From assembly GCA_963675435.1 (NCBI GenBank), contig OY776216.1, positions 1,860,001 to 1,924,000 on the forward strand: DNA of 64,000 nucleotides. The letters run 5' to 3'. The notes below the pieces were generated by a model. It did not search any database. It had not been told where the DNA came from and saw only the letters and a list, made by a program, of their open reading frames with translations. Position 1 is the stretch's first letter. Each line of letters starts with the position of its first letter. This stretch comes from Saccharicrinis sp963675435 (GTDB taxonomy: Bacteria; Bacteroidota; Bacteroidia; Bacteroidales; Marinilabiliaceae). The position numbers were made by a program, and so were the translations under genes. Positions 39,540 through 49,363 of this stretch are shown here, piece by piece.

Positions 39540-41039
39540 TTAGTTTGGAATAGAGAAATAAAAGGATGAACCTTTATTAACTTCTGATTCCACCCACATT
39601 TGTCCACCTAATATAGTTACCAGTTTTTTACATATGGCTAGTCCAAGGCCGGTACCTTTATTTGTAGAATTATTATGTTTTGCCTGAGTAAAACGGTCAA
39701 AAATTTTGGGTAGATGTTGTGCTTCAATACCTATTCCATTGTCCTTTATTTCTAATATTACTTCGTGTTGATATACTTGTATAATGATTTCAACCGTTCC
39801 GTTTGAGGTGAATTTTAAACTGTTATTGATTAGATTCGTAAGGATTTGTTGAATTTTTGATCGGTCACTATATATGTTTACGACTTTAATGTTTGGTATG
39901 CTCATCAAAATGCTATTGTTGCTCTGTTGTGCCATTGGTGCAAAAGAGCTTTTGACTGTATTTAGTAAATCAATAAGGTTGAATTGTGATTTTGTTACTT
40001 CAATTTGACCTGTTTCAATTTTTGAGATTTCCAGAACGTCATTTATAATATCAAGTAATTGCTGGCCACTAGATAAAATAAGGTTTAAATATTCCTCTTT
40101 TTGTAGCGGTGTTAGATTTTGATTTTTTAGTAGTTCAGAAAACCCTATAATGCCATTCATTGGAGTTCTGATTTCATGACTCATGTTTGCCAGGAATGAA
40201 GACTTTAAACGATCGCTTTCTTTAGCTTTTTCCATAGCAATTTCAAGTTTGTTATTTCTTTCCCTTAATTCATTCTTAGCTTTTTTTCGATCTCTTAAAT
40301 CTCTAACTATCGCTAGGTAATGATGTTCATCTGGCATTTTGGAATTCATCTCTATAGGAATTGCTTCTCCGTTTTTCCCCATAATATCTCGTTCCAGTAT
40401 AACCGATTGACCACCATCAACCAAATCAAAACGCATAGGATTTTCCTTTATGGATTCGGGAGTAAATATTTTAGTAATATGTTGGTTGATGATTTCATCT
40501 TTAGTAAAACCGGTTATATTTAAAAAGCTTTGATTTGCTTCAATAATTTCTCCTTTATCATTTCCGATTAAAATGCCATCGCCAGCATTTTCAAATATTG
40601 TTTTGTATTTGGCCTCACTTGATTTTAGTTTTTTAACTGTATTTTTAAATTCGGTTATATCTCTGATCGATAGTATTTTAACGTGTTTGTTATTGTAAAA
40701 ATGGCTTTTACTAATAACTTCAGCAAAGAATGAACTTCCATCTTTTCTAACTATTTCAACTTCATATGGTTGTCCGGTTGTATTTTCTAATCTTTGAATA
40801 GCAAAATCCCTGAATTGAGGTTTTGTTATGTTGGGAGCATAAAAACCAATAAGTTCATCATGCGAGTAACCCAACATTTGACAACCTTTTGTATTTGCCT
40901 CTATGCAGTAACCGTTCTCAATTACAAAAACTCCTTCAAAATTAGTTTCGGATATAGCAATGTATTTTTCTTGAAAAAGCTTAAGTTCTTCGGTTATTTT
41001 ATTATTGTTGATGTTTTTGTCGTCGGATAATGCTTTCAT
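39540..41039 (-). CDS. Cytoplasmic PAS-PAS histidine kinase
   Basis: A 499-residue sensor kinase without signal peptide or membrane segment. Two PAS domains span about residues 20-135 (EGVFVIENGYCIEANTKGCQ) and 145-260 (AGDGILIGNDKGEIIEANQS). The dimerisation domain has the phospho-accepting His in SNMSHEIRTPMNGIIGFSEL. The ATPase domain shows the N box LTNLINNSLKFTSNG, G1 IKDNGIGIEAQHLPKIFDRF and G2 GTGLGLAICKKL. It lacks a receiver domain, so a separate response regulator is needed; none is next to it. The ligand sensed by the PAS domains is unknown. Confidence 0.95.
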   Translation of the reverse strand: MKALSDDKNINNNKITEELKLFQEKYIAISETNFEGVFVIENGYCIEANTKGCQMLGYSHDELIGFYAPNITKPQFRDFAIQRLENTTGQPYEVEIVRKDGSSFFAEVISKSHFYNNKHVKILSIRDITEFKNTVKKLKSSEAKYKTIFENAGDGILIGNDKGEIIEANQSFLNITGFTKDEIINQHITKIFTPESIKENPMRFDLVDGGQSVILERDIMGKNGEAIPIEMNSKMPDEHHYLAIVRDLRDRKKAKNELRERNNKLEIAMEKAKESDRLKSSFLANMSHEIRTPMNGIIGFSELLKNQNLTPLQKEEYLNLILSSGQQLLDIINDVLEISKIETGQIEVTKSQFNLIDLLNTVKSSFAPMAQQSNNSILMSIPNIKVVNIYSDRSKIQQILTNLINNSLKFTSNGTVEIIIQVYQHEVILEIKDNGIGIEAQHLPKIFDRFTQAKHNNSTNKGTGLGLAICKKLVTILGGQMWVESEVNKGSSFYFSIPN

Positions 41040-41182
41040 TTATTTAATTCTTCTTCTTATAAAACCAAACGCAATTTAAAATGTTTAAGTAACGAATTAA
41101 AGCTTACTGTTTATTTTTAAAGATTGTTATAATTTATTTGGAGGTTGATAAGTTAATTTAAATTAAGTAAACATCTTAAAGC

Positions 41183-41213
41183 TTTGTTTTTAGCTTATAA
41201 TTAGATATTTTTG
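41183..41213 (+). promoter_or_regulatory. Promoter of gpmI
   Basis: TTTG (41183-41186) and TATTTTTG (41206-41213), 19 bases apart, 60 bases before the start codon. Confidence 0.75.
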
Positions 41214-41273
41214 CGCCTCGATTTAACTTCTTTATTTGTATACAGAATATAAATATATAATAATATAATAGCC

Positions 41274-42803
41274 ATGGATAAGAAAACAATTCTTGTTATT
41301 TTGGATGGATGGGGATTTGGTGACAAATCAAAATCAGATGTAATTTCAACAGTAGAAACTCCTTATTGGGATAGCTTAATTGCTAAATATCCTAATACTA
41401 AATTAAATGCTTCAGGAGAATATGTAGGTTTACCTGACGGACAGATGGGTAACTCTGAGGTAGGTCACCTAAATATTGGTGCTGGTAGAGTGGTATACCA
41501 GGATTTAGTAAAAATTAATCGAGCTTGTGCTGATGGTTCAATTGCTAAAAATCCTGAATTAGAGAAAGCATATAATTATGCAAAAGAAAATAACAAAAAA
41601 GTTCACTTGTTAGGATTAATGTCTCAAGGTGGTGTACACAGTTCTCAAGAACATATTCACACATTGTTGAGTGTTGCAAAAGATTATGGTTTAAGTGATG
41701 TTTTTGTTCATGCATTTATGGATGGACGTGATACTGATCCTAAGAGCGGTAAAGGTTTTATGACAGATTTGTTAGCTCATATGGATAAATCTGTAGGAAA
41801 AGTGGCTACCGTAACAGGTCGTTATTATGCAATGGATAGGGATAAGAGATGGGAACGTGTTAAGATTGCTTACGATGCGATGGTTGCAGGTGTTGGTGAA
41901 GAATCTACTACTGATATTTTAGCTGCTATTCAAAAATCATATGATACTGATGTAACAGATGAGTTTATTAAGCCAATTGTACAAGTTGATGCAGAAGGAA
42001 ACCCTGTTGCAAAAATTGAAGAGGGAGATGTAATCGTATTCTTTAACTTCCGTAACGACAGAGCTAAAGAGTTAACAATTGTATTAACTCAGCAAGATAT
42101 GCCAGAAGAAGGAATGAAAACAATTCCTTTACATTATTGTACAATGACTCCTTACGATGCTACATTTAAGGGTATGCATATTTTATTCGATAAAGATAAT
42201 GTACAAAATACGATTGGAGAGGTAGTATCTGAAGCTGGTTTAAAACAATTAAGAATAGCAGAAACTGAAAAATATGCGCACGTAACTTTCTTCTTTTCTG
42301 GAGGTCGTGAAGCTGTATTTGAAGGTGAAGATCGTATTTTGGTAAACTCGCCTAAAGTAGCAACTTACGATCTACAACCAGAGATGAGTGCCTATGAAGT
42401 GAAAGATAAAGTAATTGCTGAATTAAATAATAAAAAATACGACTTTATTGCATTGAACTTTGCAAATGGCGATATGGTTGGCCACACAGGCGTTTATGAA
42501 GCAATTGAAAAAGCTGTAAAAGCTGTGGATGAGTGTGTAGAAGGAGTTATTGAGGCTGCAAAAGCCAATGGATACGAAGCTATTATTATTGCTGACCACG
42601 GAAATGCAGATAACGCAGTAAACAGTGATGGTTCTCCAAATACAGCTCACTCATTAAATCCAGTTCCTTTTGTTTGGGTTACTGAGCGTGAAGGTGAAGT
42701 TAAAGATGGAGTATTAGCAGATGTAGCACCATCAATTTTAAAATTAATGGGAGTCGCTCAACCTGAAGATATGACAGGAGAGTGCTTGATTGATATAAAA
42801 TAA
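41274..42803 (+). CDS. gpmI: 2,3-bisphosphoglycerate-independent phosphoglycerate mutase
   Basis: A 509-residue metalloenzyme of glycolysis that interconverts 3- and 2-phosphoglycerate. The first metal-binding Asp is in ILVILDGWGFG; the phosphorylated serine is in QMGNSEVGHLNIGAGR (Ser61). The substrate-binding arginines and VHAFMDGRDTDPKSG follow. The second metal site is NFANGDMVGHTG and IIADHGNADNAV. Full length. Its own promoter is visible and it stands alone, as usual for this housekeeping gene. Confidence 0.97.
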   Translation: MDKKTILVILDGWGFGDKSKSDVISTVETPYWDSLIAKYPNTKLNASGEYVGLPDGQMGNSEVGHLNIGAGRVVYQDLVKINRACADGSIAKNPELEKAYNYAKENNKKVHLLGLMSQGGVHSSQEHIHTLLSVAKDYGLSDVFVHAFMDGRDTDPKSGKGFMTDLLAHMDKSVGKVATVTGRYYAMDRDKRWERVKIAYDAMVAGVGEESTTDILAAIQKSYDTDVTDEFIKPIVQVDAEGNPVAKIEEGDVIVFFNFRNDRAKELTIVLTQQDMPEEGMKTIPLHYCTMTPYDATFKGMHILFDKDNVQNTIGEVVSEAGLKQLRIAETEKYAHVTFFFSGGREAVFEGEDRILVNSPKVATYDLQPEMSAYEVKDKVIAELNNKKYDFIALNFANGDMVGHTGVYEAIEKAVKAVDECVEGVIEAAKANGYEAIIIADHGNADNAVNSDGSPNTAHSLNPVPFVWVTEREGEVKDGVLADVAPSILKLMGVAQPEDMTGECLIDIK

Positions 42804-42888
42804 TAATATAGAATAATTATAATATACTAAGGCAGTGATTCTTTGGGATTGCTGCTTTGTTTATTTCTGAAAGAATTTTATTTGCGGA

Positions 42889-43470
42889 ATGATTCAAATT
42901 GATGATAAGATTATAAGTCTTGAACTTTTTCAAGAAAAATTTATTTGTAATATAGCTAAATGCAAAGGTATTTGTTGTGTAGAAGGGGATTCTGGTGCTC
43001 CTGTAACTGAGGATGAAGCAAAAGAATTGGAGGAAATCTATCCGAAAATAAAACATTTGTTGTCAGAAGATTCTGTTAAAGTTATTGAAGAAGAAGGGAC
43101 GTCAGTTATTGATTTTGAAGATGAATTGGTAACACCAATTGTCAATGGGCAAGAGTGTGTTTATACCTATTTTGATTCAAAGGGAACTGTGCATTGTGCT
43201 ATTGAAATGGCTTGGAAACAAGGTTTGGTAAATTTCAGAAAACCAATTTCCTGTCATTTATATCCCATTAGGACAAAAAAATTAACACAGGGTGAAGCTT
43301 TAAATTATGATGTGTGGCCGATTTGTGCTGATGCATGTGTTTTGGGTGAGGAAAAAGGTGTTTCTATTTATCAATTTCTTAAGGAGCCATTAATCAGAAA
43401 ATATGGTGAAGCTTTTTATCATGAAATGGAAGAATCTGAAAAAATTCTAAGAGAAAGAGGTATGTTGTAA
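42889..43470 (+). CDS. DUF3109 protein (cysteine-rich, putative metal cluster protein)
   Basis: A 193-residue DUF3109 member. Eight cysteines are arranged as CNIAKCKGICC near the N-terminus, then ECVY, HCAIEM, ISCHLYPIR, and WPICADACVLG. This spacing is reminiscent of YkgJ-type zinc or iron-cluster proteins. No function has been shown for the family as far as I know. It is short, soluble and follows gpmI by 85 bases with its own downstream terminator. Confidence 0.88.
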   Translation: MIQIDDKIISLELFQEKFICNIAKCKGICCVEGDSGAPVTEDEAKELEEIYPKIKHLLSEDSVKVIEEEGTSVIDFEDELVTPIVNGQECVYTYFDSKGTVHCAIEMAWKQGLVNFRKPISCHLYPIRTKKLTQGEALNYDVWPICADACVLGEEKGVSIYQFLKEPLIRKYGEAFYHEMEESEKILRERGML

Positions 43471-43516
43471 TTAACTTGTTTAAAAGTTATTTTATCAACA
43501 AAGAATATTTTATTGG

Positions 43517-43556
43517 AGGCTGTAATTTGAGAATGTCAAATTGCAGCCTTTTTTTG
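43517..43556 (+). terminator. Terminator after the DUF3109 gene
   Basis: AGGCTGTAATTTGA pairs with TCAAATTGCAGCCT (one G-U pair), followed by TTTTTTTG. Confidence 0.92.
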
Positions 43557-43644
43557 TATATCTACTAGATGTTAAGGTTGTGATATATTTCATAGGATAT
43601 AACATTAAACCTTTTGTATATTGTATCGTTTAAAAAAAAAGAAT

Positions 43645-45015
43645 ATGGAAGGATTAAAAACATATATAAGCGAGAATAAACAACGTTTTTTAAGCGAGCT
43701 TTTTGAATTATTAAGAATACCATCGATAAGTAGTATCGAATCTCATAAGTCGGATATGTATCGAGCTGCTGAAAAATGGATAAAAATTTTGTTGGAAGCA
43801 GGATCTGATAAGGCAGAGATATATGAAACAGAAGGAAATCCAATTGTTTTTGGTGAAAAAATTATTGATGAGAAGTTGCCTACGATAATGGTTTACGCTC
43901 ATATGGACGTAATGCCGGTAGATCCTATTGACTTATGGAACTCTGATCCTTTTGAACCTCTTGTTAAGGATGGTAAAATATATGGTAGAGGAGCAGATGA
44001 TGATAAGGGACAGAGTTTTATGCATGCAAAAGCTTTTGAATTCATGGTGAAAACGAATCAATTACCATGTAACGTCAAGTTTTTAATAGAAGGAGAGGAA
44101 GAAGTCGGTTCGGTACACCTTCCAAAATTTTGCGCAGAACATAAAGAAATGCTTGAGAGTGATGTGATTCTTGTTTCTGATACATCTATGATTGCACCAG
44201 GTATACCATCGATTACAACAGGACTAAGAGGGTTGGCATATTGGGAAGTAGAAGTAACTGGTCCGAATAGAGATTTACATTCAGGGTTATTTGGAGGAGC
44301 TGTAGCAAACCCAATTAATGTTTTGTGTAATATGATTTCGCAAATGACTGATGAAAAAGGTAAAATCACTATGCCTGGATTTTACGACGATGTAATTGAA
44401 GTAACGGAAGATGAGCGTAAAAAAATGGCGCAGGCACCTTTTGATGAAGAAGGTTATAAAGCTGCATTAAACGTAAAGGAGTTAAATGGAGAAGATGGAT
44501 TTACAACAAATGAACGAACAGGAATAAGACCTTCGTTTGATGTTTGTGGAATTTGGGGAGGATACACAGGGGAAGGTGCTAAGACTGTTTTACCATCAAA
44601 AGCATTTGCAAAAATATCATCTCGTTTGGTTCCAAATCAGGATCATGAAAAAATAGCAGAGTTATTTAAGCAGTATTTTGAATCCATAGCTCCAGCTAGT
44701 GTAAGAGTTAATGTAAAATCTTTACATGGCGGACAAGGTTATGTTTGTCCAATTGAATTACCAGCGTATCAGGCTGCAGAAAAAGCATATGAAAAGGTGT
44801 TCAATAGGAAACCTGTGCCTGTAAGAAGTGGCGGTTCTATTCCTATTATATCAACTTTTGAAGAAATTCTTGGAGTTAAATCTATTTTAATGGGTTTTGG
44901 ATTAGAGTCAGATGCTATACACTCACCCAATGAGAATTTTCCATTGGAGCAGTTTTATACTGGTATTGAAGCTATCCCTTATTTTTATAAATATTTTGCA
45001 GAGTCCAATATATAA
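43645..45015 (+). CDS. M20-family dipeptidase
   Basis: A 456-residue zinc peptidase from ATG 43645; a TTG 24 bases earlier is open but lies in a run of As. The metal-binding motifs are MVYAHMDVMPVDP (His, Asp), GRGADDDKGQSF (bridging Asp), and EGEEEVGS (catalytic Glu). The dimerisation lid covers about residues 200-330 (DLHSGLFGGAVANPINVL). The final histidine is in ESDAIHSPNENFPLEQF. It hydrolyses dipeptides or acylated amino acids; the size fits the CNDP/dipeptidase subgroup. Confidence 0.93.
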   Translation: MEGLKTYISENKQRFLSELFELLRIPSISSIESHKSDMYRAAEKWIKILLEAGSDKAEIYETEGNPIVFGEKIIDEKLPTIMVYAHMDVMPVDPIDLWNSDPFEPLVKDGKIYGRGADDDKGQSFMHAKAFEFMVKTNQLPCNVKFLIEGEEEVGSVHLPKFCAEHKEMLESDVILVSDTSMIAPGIPSITTGLRGLAYWEVEVTGPNRDLHSGLFGGAVANPINVLCNMISQMTDEKGKITMPGFYDDVIEVTEDERKKMAQAPFDEEGYKAALNVKELNGEDGFTTNERTGIRPSFDVCGIWGGYTGEGAKTVLPSKAFAKISSRLVPNQDHEKIAELFKQYFESIAPASVRVNVKSLHGGQGYVCPIELPAYQAAEKAYEKVFNRKPVPVRSGGSIPIISTFEEILGVKSILMGFGLESDAIHSPNENFPLEQFYTGIEAIPYFYKYFAESNI

Positions 45016-45043
45016 TATATAATACTACTAATATTAGTTGCTT

Positions 45044-45077
45044 AAGCAGGTTTAATAAATTAAGCCTGCTTTTTTAT
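45044..45077 (+). terminator. Terminator after the M20 peptidase
   Basis: AAGCAGGTTTAAT pairs with ATTAAGCCTGCTT (one G-U pair) and is followed by TTTTTATA. Confidence 0.9.
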
Positions 45078-45443
45078 ATAGAGTAAACTGTGATTGCATT
45101 TTTACAAATACAGATCATTTACATATCAATAATTGCTTATTTTGAGGTGAGCTGTTATAAATAGTAACAAAGTAAAATAGGTATCTTTTGATTTATAAAT
45201 AAAAGAATAGATTTACTTTTAATATTTATTCGAATAATTATTTACTTTATTCAAAAAGGTATTTTTTTTCAAAAAAAAGCCTGAAAATATGCAAAAAAAT
45301 AAAGATTGACTCAGAAAAAAAGGGGTTTTGTTTTTGTTAGGTTAATTTTTATGAAAAAAATCATGAAAACAAAAGGTTTTAATTTAGAATTATTTATTTT
45401 TGCTTCGCTAACTCGAAAAAAAAATTAAAATTTTTTATCAATT
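45078..45443 (+). promoter_or_regulatory. Leader region of the glutamine synthetase gene
   Basis: This 366-base AT-rich gap has no coding frame. A -7 box TATTTTTG is at 45395-45402, 42 bases before the start codon; no strong -33 TTG is seen at the normal distance (only GGTTTT), so an activator may be needed. Runs of five to seven As and Ts from 45265 to 45300 could bend the DNA. Confidence 0.55.
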
Positions 45444-47633
45444 ATGGCAACATTAAGATTTCAAGCATTAAATGAGTTGCTTTCAAGAGCACCAAAAAAT
45501 GTATGCTTACCTTCGAATAAGGTAACAGATTATTATGGCGAATTAGTATTCAACGCCGAGGCGATGAGACAGTATCTTTCTAAAGATGCTTTTGCTGCAG
45601 TAAAAGCTGCAAACGCTAAAGGTGGTACTATTGATCGTAAACAAGCTGATGGTATCGCTTCTGGTATGAAGGCTTGGGCTATTGAAAAAGGAGCTACTCA
45701 CTACACTCACTGGTTTCAACCATTAACTGATGGAACTGCAGAAAAACATGATGGTTTTATCGATTATGGTGATGATGGTAGTATTATTGAAAACTTCTCT
45801 GGTAAGTTATTAGCACAGCAAGAGCCTGATGCTTCTTCTTTCCCATCGGGAGGTATTCGTCAAACTTTTGAAGCTCGTGGTTATACCGCTTGGGATACTT
45901 CTTCACCAGCTTTTATTGTTGGAACTACGCTTTGTATTCCTACAGTATTTATTTCATATACAGGTGAAGCATTAGATTATAAAACACCTTTATTAAAAGC
46001 ACTTTCTGCTGTTGATGAAGCTGCTACTGCTGTATGTCAATATTTTGATAAAAATGTATCAAAAGTACATACCAACATGGGTTGGGAGCAAGAGTATTTC
46101 TTAATTGATGAAGCTCTTTATCAAGCTCGTCCAGACCTTGCATTAACTGGTCGTACGTTAATGGGTCACTCTTCTTCTAAAGATCAACAATTAGATGACC
46201 ACTACTTTGGTTCTATTCCAGAGCGTGTTTCTAAGTTTATGATTGAGTTAGAATTAGAAGCTCACAAATTAGGTATGCCTATTAAAACTCGTCACAATGA
46301 GGTTGCTCCTTCTCAGTTTGAGGTTGCTCCAATTTATGAAGAGGCTAACTTAGGTAACGACCATAACCAAATTATTATGGATTTGATGAAGCGTGTAGCA
46401 CGTCATCATAACTTCCGTATTTTATTTCATGAAAAACCATTTGCTGGAATCAACGGTTCTGGTAAACACAATAACTGGTCTTTAGGAACTGATACTGGTG
46501 TAGTATTATATGCTCCGGGAAAAAATCCTAAAGGAAATTTACAGTTCTTAACATTCGTGGTTAACACATTAATGGCTGTATACAAAAATCAGGATTTATT
46601 ACGTGCATCTATCCTTACTACTTCTAATAGTCACCGTTTAGGTGCTAATGAAGCTCCTCCTGCAATTATTTCTGCTTTCTTAGGAACTGAAGTTTCTGCA
46701 ATGTTAGATAAAATTGTTGCTGAGGTACCAGATCACAAAATGACTCCTGATGAAAAAACAGCTCTTAAATTAGGTATTGGTCGTATTCCAGAAATTATTC
46801 TTGATAACACAGACCGTAACCGTACTTCACCATTTGCATTTACAGGAAACCGTTTTGAGTTCCGTGCTGTAGGTTCTTCAGCTAACGCTGCTGCTTCAAC
46901 TACTGCTTTAAGTGCTGCAGTTGCTGTTCAATTAAAAGAATTTAAAGTAGAAGTAGATGCTTTAATTGAAAGTGGAGTTAAGAAAGATGAAGCTATCTTC
47001 CAGGTTCTTAAGAAATTAATTCTTGCTTGTGAGCCTATCCGTTTTAACGGAGATGGTTACTCAGACGAGTGGAAAGAAGAAGCTGCTAAAAGAGGTTTAA
47101 CTAACATTACAAGTGTACCTGAGTCATTAGGTAAGTATCTTGAGCCTGCTGCTAAGAAAACTTTAGTTGACGGTGGTATCATGAGTGAAAAAGAACTTGA
47201 AGCTCGTGTTGAAGTTGAATTAGAGAAATTTGTTTACAAAATTCAAATTGAGTCCAGAGTTCTAGCTGACCTTGCAATTAATCACATTGTACCAACAGCT
47301 GTTGCTTACCAAACAAGATTAATTCAAAATGTTCAAGGATTAAAAGAATTATTCACAGAAGAAGAGTTTAAGACTTTGGCTGGAGCTCGTATTGAATTAA
47401 TTAGAGAAATCTCTAGTCATACCTCATATATTAAGACTAAGAGAAAAGAAATGATCGAAGCTCGTAAAGAGTGTAATAAAATGGAAGAAGGTTCTGAAAA
47501 AGCATTTGCTTATGATCAAAAAGTTCGTCCTTTCTTAGATGATATTCGTTACCACATCGATAAATTAGAATTAATTGTTGATGATGAGTTATGGCCATTG
47601 CCAAAATATCGTGAATTATTATTCAACTGCTAG
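45444..47633 (+). CDS. glnN: Glutamine synthetase type III
   Basis: A 729-residue enzyme, the large GSIII form used by Bacteroidetes for making glutamine from glutamate, ammonia and ATP. The GSIII N-terminal domain covers residues 1-170 (YGELVFNAEAMRQYLSKDAF). Catalytic parts include GWEQEYFLID (metal Glu), KTRHNEVAPSQFEVAPIYEE, GINGSGKHNNWSLG (the His-containing glutamate site) and NRTSPFAFTGNRFEFRAVGS. The C-terminal 150 residues are helical (LEKFVYKIQIESRVLADLAI). Codon use is that of a highly expressed gene. The upstream gap has a weak promoter and the gene has its own terminator. Confidence 0.97.
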   Translation: MATLRFQALNELLSRAPKNVCLPSNKVTDYYGELVFNAEAMRQYLSKDAFAAVKAANAKGGTIDRKQADGIASGMKAWAIEKGATHYTHWFQPLTDGTAEKHDGFIDYGDDGSIIENFSGKLLAQQEPDASSFPSGGIRQTFEARGYTAWDTSSPAFIVGTTLCIPTVFISYTGEALDYKTPLLKALSAVDEAATAVCQYFDKNVSKVHTNMGWEQEYFLIDEALYQARPDLALTGRTLMGHSSSKDQQLDDHYFGSIPERVSKFMIELELEAHKLGMPIKTRHNEVAPSQFEVAPIYEEANLGNDHNQIIMDLMKRVARHHNFRILFHEKPFAGINGSGKHNNWSLGTDTGVVLYAPGKNPKGNLQFLTFVVNTLMAVYKNQDLLRASILTTSNSHRLGANEAPPAIISAFLGTEVSAMLDKIVAEVPDHKMTPDEKTALKLGIGRIPEIILDNTDRNRTSPFAFTGNRFEFRAVGSSANAAASTTALSAAVAVQLKEFKVEVDALIESGVKKDEAIFQVLKKLILACEPIRFNGDGYSDEWKEEAAKRGLTNITSVPESLGKYLEPAAKKTLVDGGIMSEKELEARVEVELEKFVYKIQIESRVLADLAINHIVPTAVAYQTRLIQNVQGLKELFTEEEFKTLAGARIELIREISSHTSYIKTKRKEMIEARKECNKMEEGSEKAFAYDQKVRPFLDDIRYHIDKLELIVDDELWPLPKYRELLFNC

Positions 47634-47655
47634 TCTTTAAATACTAGATATTCTC

Positions 47656-47687
47656 AAGGGATAACCGTTAAGGTTATCCCTTTTTTG
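47656..47687 (+). terminator. Terminator of glnN
   Basis: AAGGGATAACC pairs with GGTTATCCCTT around GTTAA, followed by TTTTG. Confidence 0.93.
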
Positions 47688-47758
47688 TTTTTAATGCTTC
47701 AATAACCTTAAAAGTTATGTTGGTTTTATATATTTGAAAAAATCTATAGATTATATAT

Positions 47759-47851
47759 ATGAAACGTTTTCTCTATACAAGTATATTTTTAATGTGTTTA
47801 TCTTCTGGTTTAATTGCTAATAGTGAAATTGATTCGCTTAGGTATTTTTAA
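47759..47851 (+). CDS. 30-codon frame with a signal peptide, probable gene fragment
   Basis: MKRFLYTSIFLMCLSSGLIA is a good export signal, followed by NSEIDSLRYF and a stop. The piece looks like the beginning of an exported protein or sensor kinase whose body has been lost. It could also be a true small exported peptide. It ends 8 bases before the convergent gene at 47860. Confidence 0.4.
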   Translation: MKRFLYTSIFLMCLSSGLIANSEIDSLRYF

Positions 47852-47859
47852 TAGTTTTT

Positions 47860-48201
47860 TTATCGGGATTGACATTCTACTATACTATAAGCAGCTAACC
47901 TTACACATTCTTTGCAAGTTAATTTTCTGTTTTTTTTCAATTCTTTGCATCGGATGCTTCCTCCATTTTGAATGAATTGAGAATTAACCTTTTTAACTAA
48001 TGCAGGATCATCAATTAAATAATGAGCAGCGTATAAAGCACCACATATTCCATTTTTAGCTTTACCTCTGCCTTTATCTGCAGCTAAAGCAATTATATCA
48101 TCACTGACATCATAGTCTGATTGAAAAGTTTTAAAGATGGCCTGCGCACAGTTAAATCCATCCTTACCATGATACAATTGTTCAGCTTTACTTATTTTCA
48201 T
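47860..48201 (-). CDS. C-GCAxxG-C-C family putative redox protein
   Basis: A 113-residue member of the C_GCAxxG_C_C family: the first cysteine is in GFNCAQAIFKTF, then the motif is NGICGALYAAHYL, and the last part has RCKELKKNRKLTCKECV. Such proteins are thought to bind a metal or iron-sulfur cluster in anaerobes, though none is well studied. It follows the DEAD-box helicase gene on the same strand by 5 bases, so the two form an operon. Confidence 0.85.
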   Translation of the reverse strand: MKISKAEQLYHGKDGFNCAQAIFKTFQSDYDVSDDIIALAADKGRGKAKNGICGALYAAHYLIDDPALVKKVNSQFIQNGGSIRCKELKKNRKLTCKECVRLAAYSIVECQSR

Positions 48202-48206
48202 AAATA

Positions 48207-49331
48207 TTAATTCTTTGTTCTTCTAATTTGTTTAAAACTAATCTTTAAAGCCTTTTCAAAATGTCTAACGGACTTAACCTCTTTTGATGTGATTAAGGCC
48301 AGAGAATAACCTTTTTTTCCAGCTCGAGCAGTTCGTCCACTTCTATGAGTATAATATTCATCTTTATCAGGTAGTTGGTAATGAATCACAAAAGACAAAC
48401 CTTCAATATCTATACCTCGTGCAGCTAAATCCGTTGCCACTAAAATTTGCATGTTTCCTTTTTTAAATGAACGCATAATTTTATCACGTTCTATTTGTTT
48501 TAAATCTCCCTGAATAGCGTCAGTTTTAATATTCTTAGCATTAAGTTGCTTTGCAAGTGTAGTGGCTGCAACTTTTGTTTTACAAAAAACAATGCCTCTG
48601 TTTCCTTTTTCAATTTTAAGTATTTGTAAAAGGATATTCATTTTTTCAGCTTCTTCACATATTAAAAACTGATGGTCGATGTTTTTGTTGACAATACTTT
48701 TTTTACTAACCTCTATTCTAATGGCTTTTTTAGAAAGGTGATTATTTACAATTTTCTTGATTCCATCAGGCATGGTTGCTGAAAAAAGCCATTTGTTATC
48801 AATTTTTTCTAGATGTTTTAATATTTGATCCAACTCTTTTTTGAATCCCATACTTAACATCTCATCTGCTTCATCTAATATTACTGTTGATACATCTTTT
48901 AAGTCAACAGCTTTACGTTGTAATAATTCAATTAATCGTCCTGGTGTAGCAACAATAATATGTGTAGGTCTTCTTAATGCACTTATTTGTTTTTCTATTT
49001 GAGCTCCACCAAAAATGGCTTCGGTAAAAATTTTGTCAGAATATTTTGTGAATTTAAATAGTTGTTTTGCAATTTGTTGACCTAATTCACGAGTAGGACA
49101 TAATATTAAACTTTGTACAACTTTTTTATTAGGATTAATTCTGTGTAATAGAGGTAAACCATAAGCAGCAGTTTTACCTGTGCCAGTTTGTGCCTGAGCA
49201 ACCAGGTCAGTATTACTTTGCAATAAGGCAGGAATAACCTGTTCTTGTATCTCTGTAGGTTCAACAATATTCATTTCGTTTATTGCTTTACAGAACTTTT
49301 TGTCTACTCCTAATTTTTCAAACTGCTTCAC
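48207..49331 (-). CDS. DEAD-box RNA helicase
   Basis: A 374-residue helicase core. I start it at GTG 49331 (MKQFEKLGVDKKF), because the upstream TTG 49358 lies inside the -7 promoter box. Motifs: Q motif EPTEIQEQVIPALL, motif I AQTGTGKTAAYGLP, Ia PTRELGQQIAKQ, II DEADEMLS, III FSATMP, IV GIVFCKTKVAAT, V ATDLAARGIDIEG, VI HRSGRTARAGKKG. It unwinds short RNA duplexes in ribosome assembly or decay. There is no C-terminal RNA-binding extension, so specificity must come from partners. Confidence 0.95.
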   Translation of the reverse strand: MKQFEKLGVDKKFCKAINEMNIVEPTEIQEQVIPALLQSNTDLVAQAQTGTGKTAAYGLPLLHRINPNKKVVQSLILCPTRELGQQIAKQLFKFTKYSDKIFTEAIFGGAQIEKQISALRRPTHIIVATPGRLIELLQRKAVDLKDVSTVILDEADEMLSMGFKKELDQILKHLEKIDNKWLFSATMPDGIKKIVNNHLSKKAIRIEVSKKSIVNKNIDHQFLICEEAEKMNILLQILKIEKGNRGIVFCKTKVAATTLAKQLNAKNIKTDAIQGDLKQIERDKIMRSFKKGNMQILVATDLAARGIDIEGLSFVIHYQLPDKDEYYTHRSGRTARAGKKGYSLALITSKEVKSVRHFEKALKISFKQIRRTKN

Positions 49332-49355
49332 GATCTTGTATTTATAAATTTGGTG

Positions 49356-49363
49356 CAAAAATA
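49356..49363 (-). promoter_or_regulatory. -7 box of the helicase operon
   Basis: On the minus strand TATTTTTG, 25 bases before GTG 49331. It decides between the two possible starts. Confidence 0.6.
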
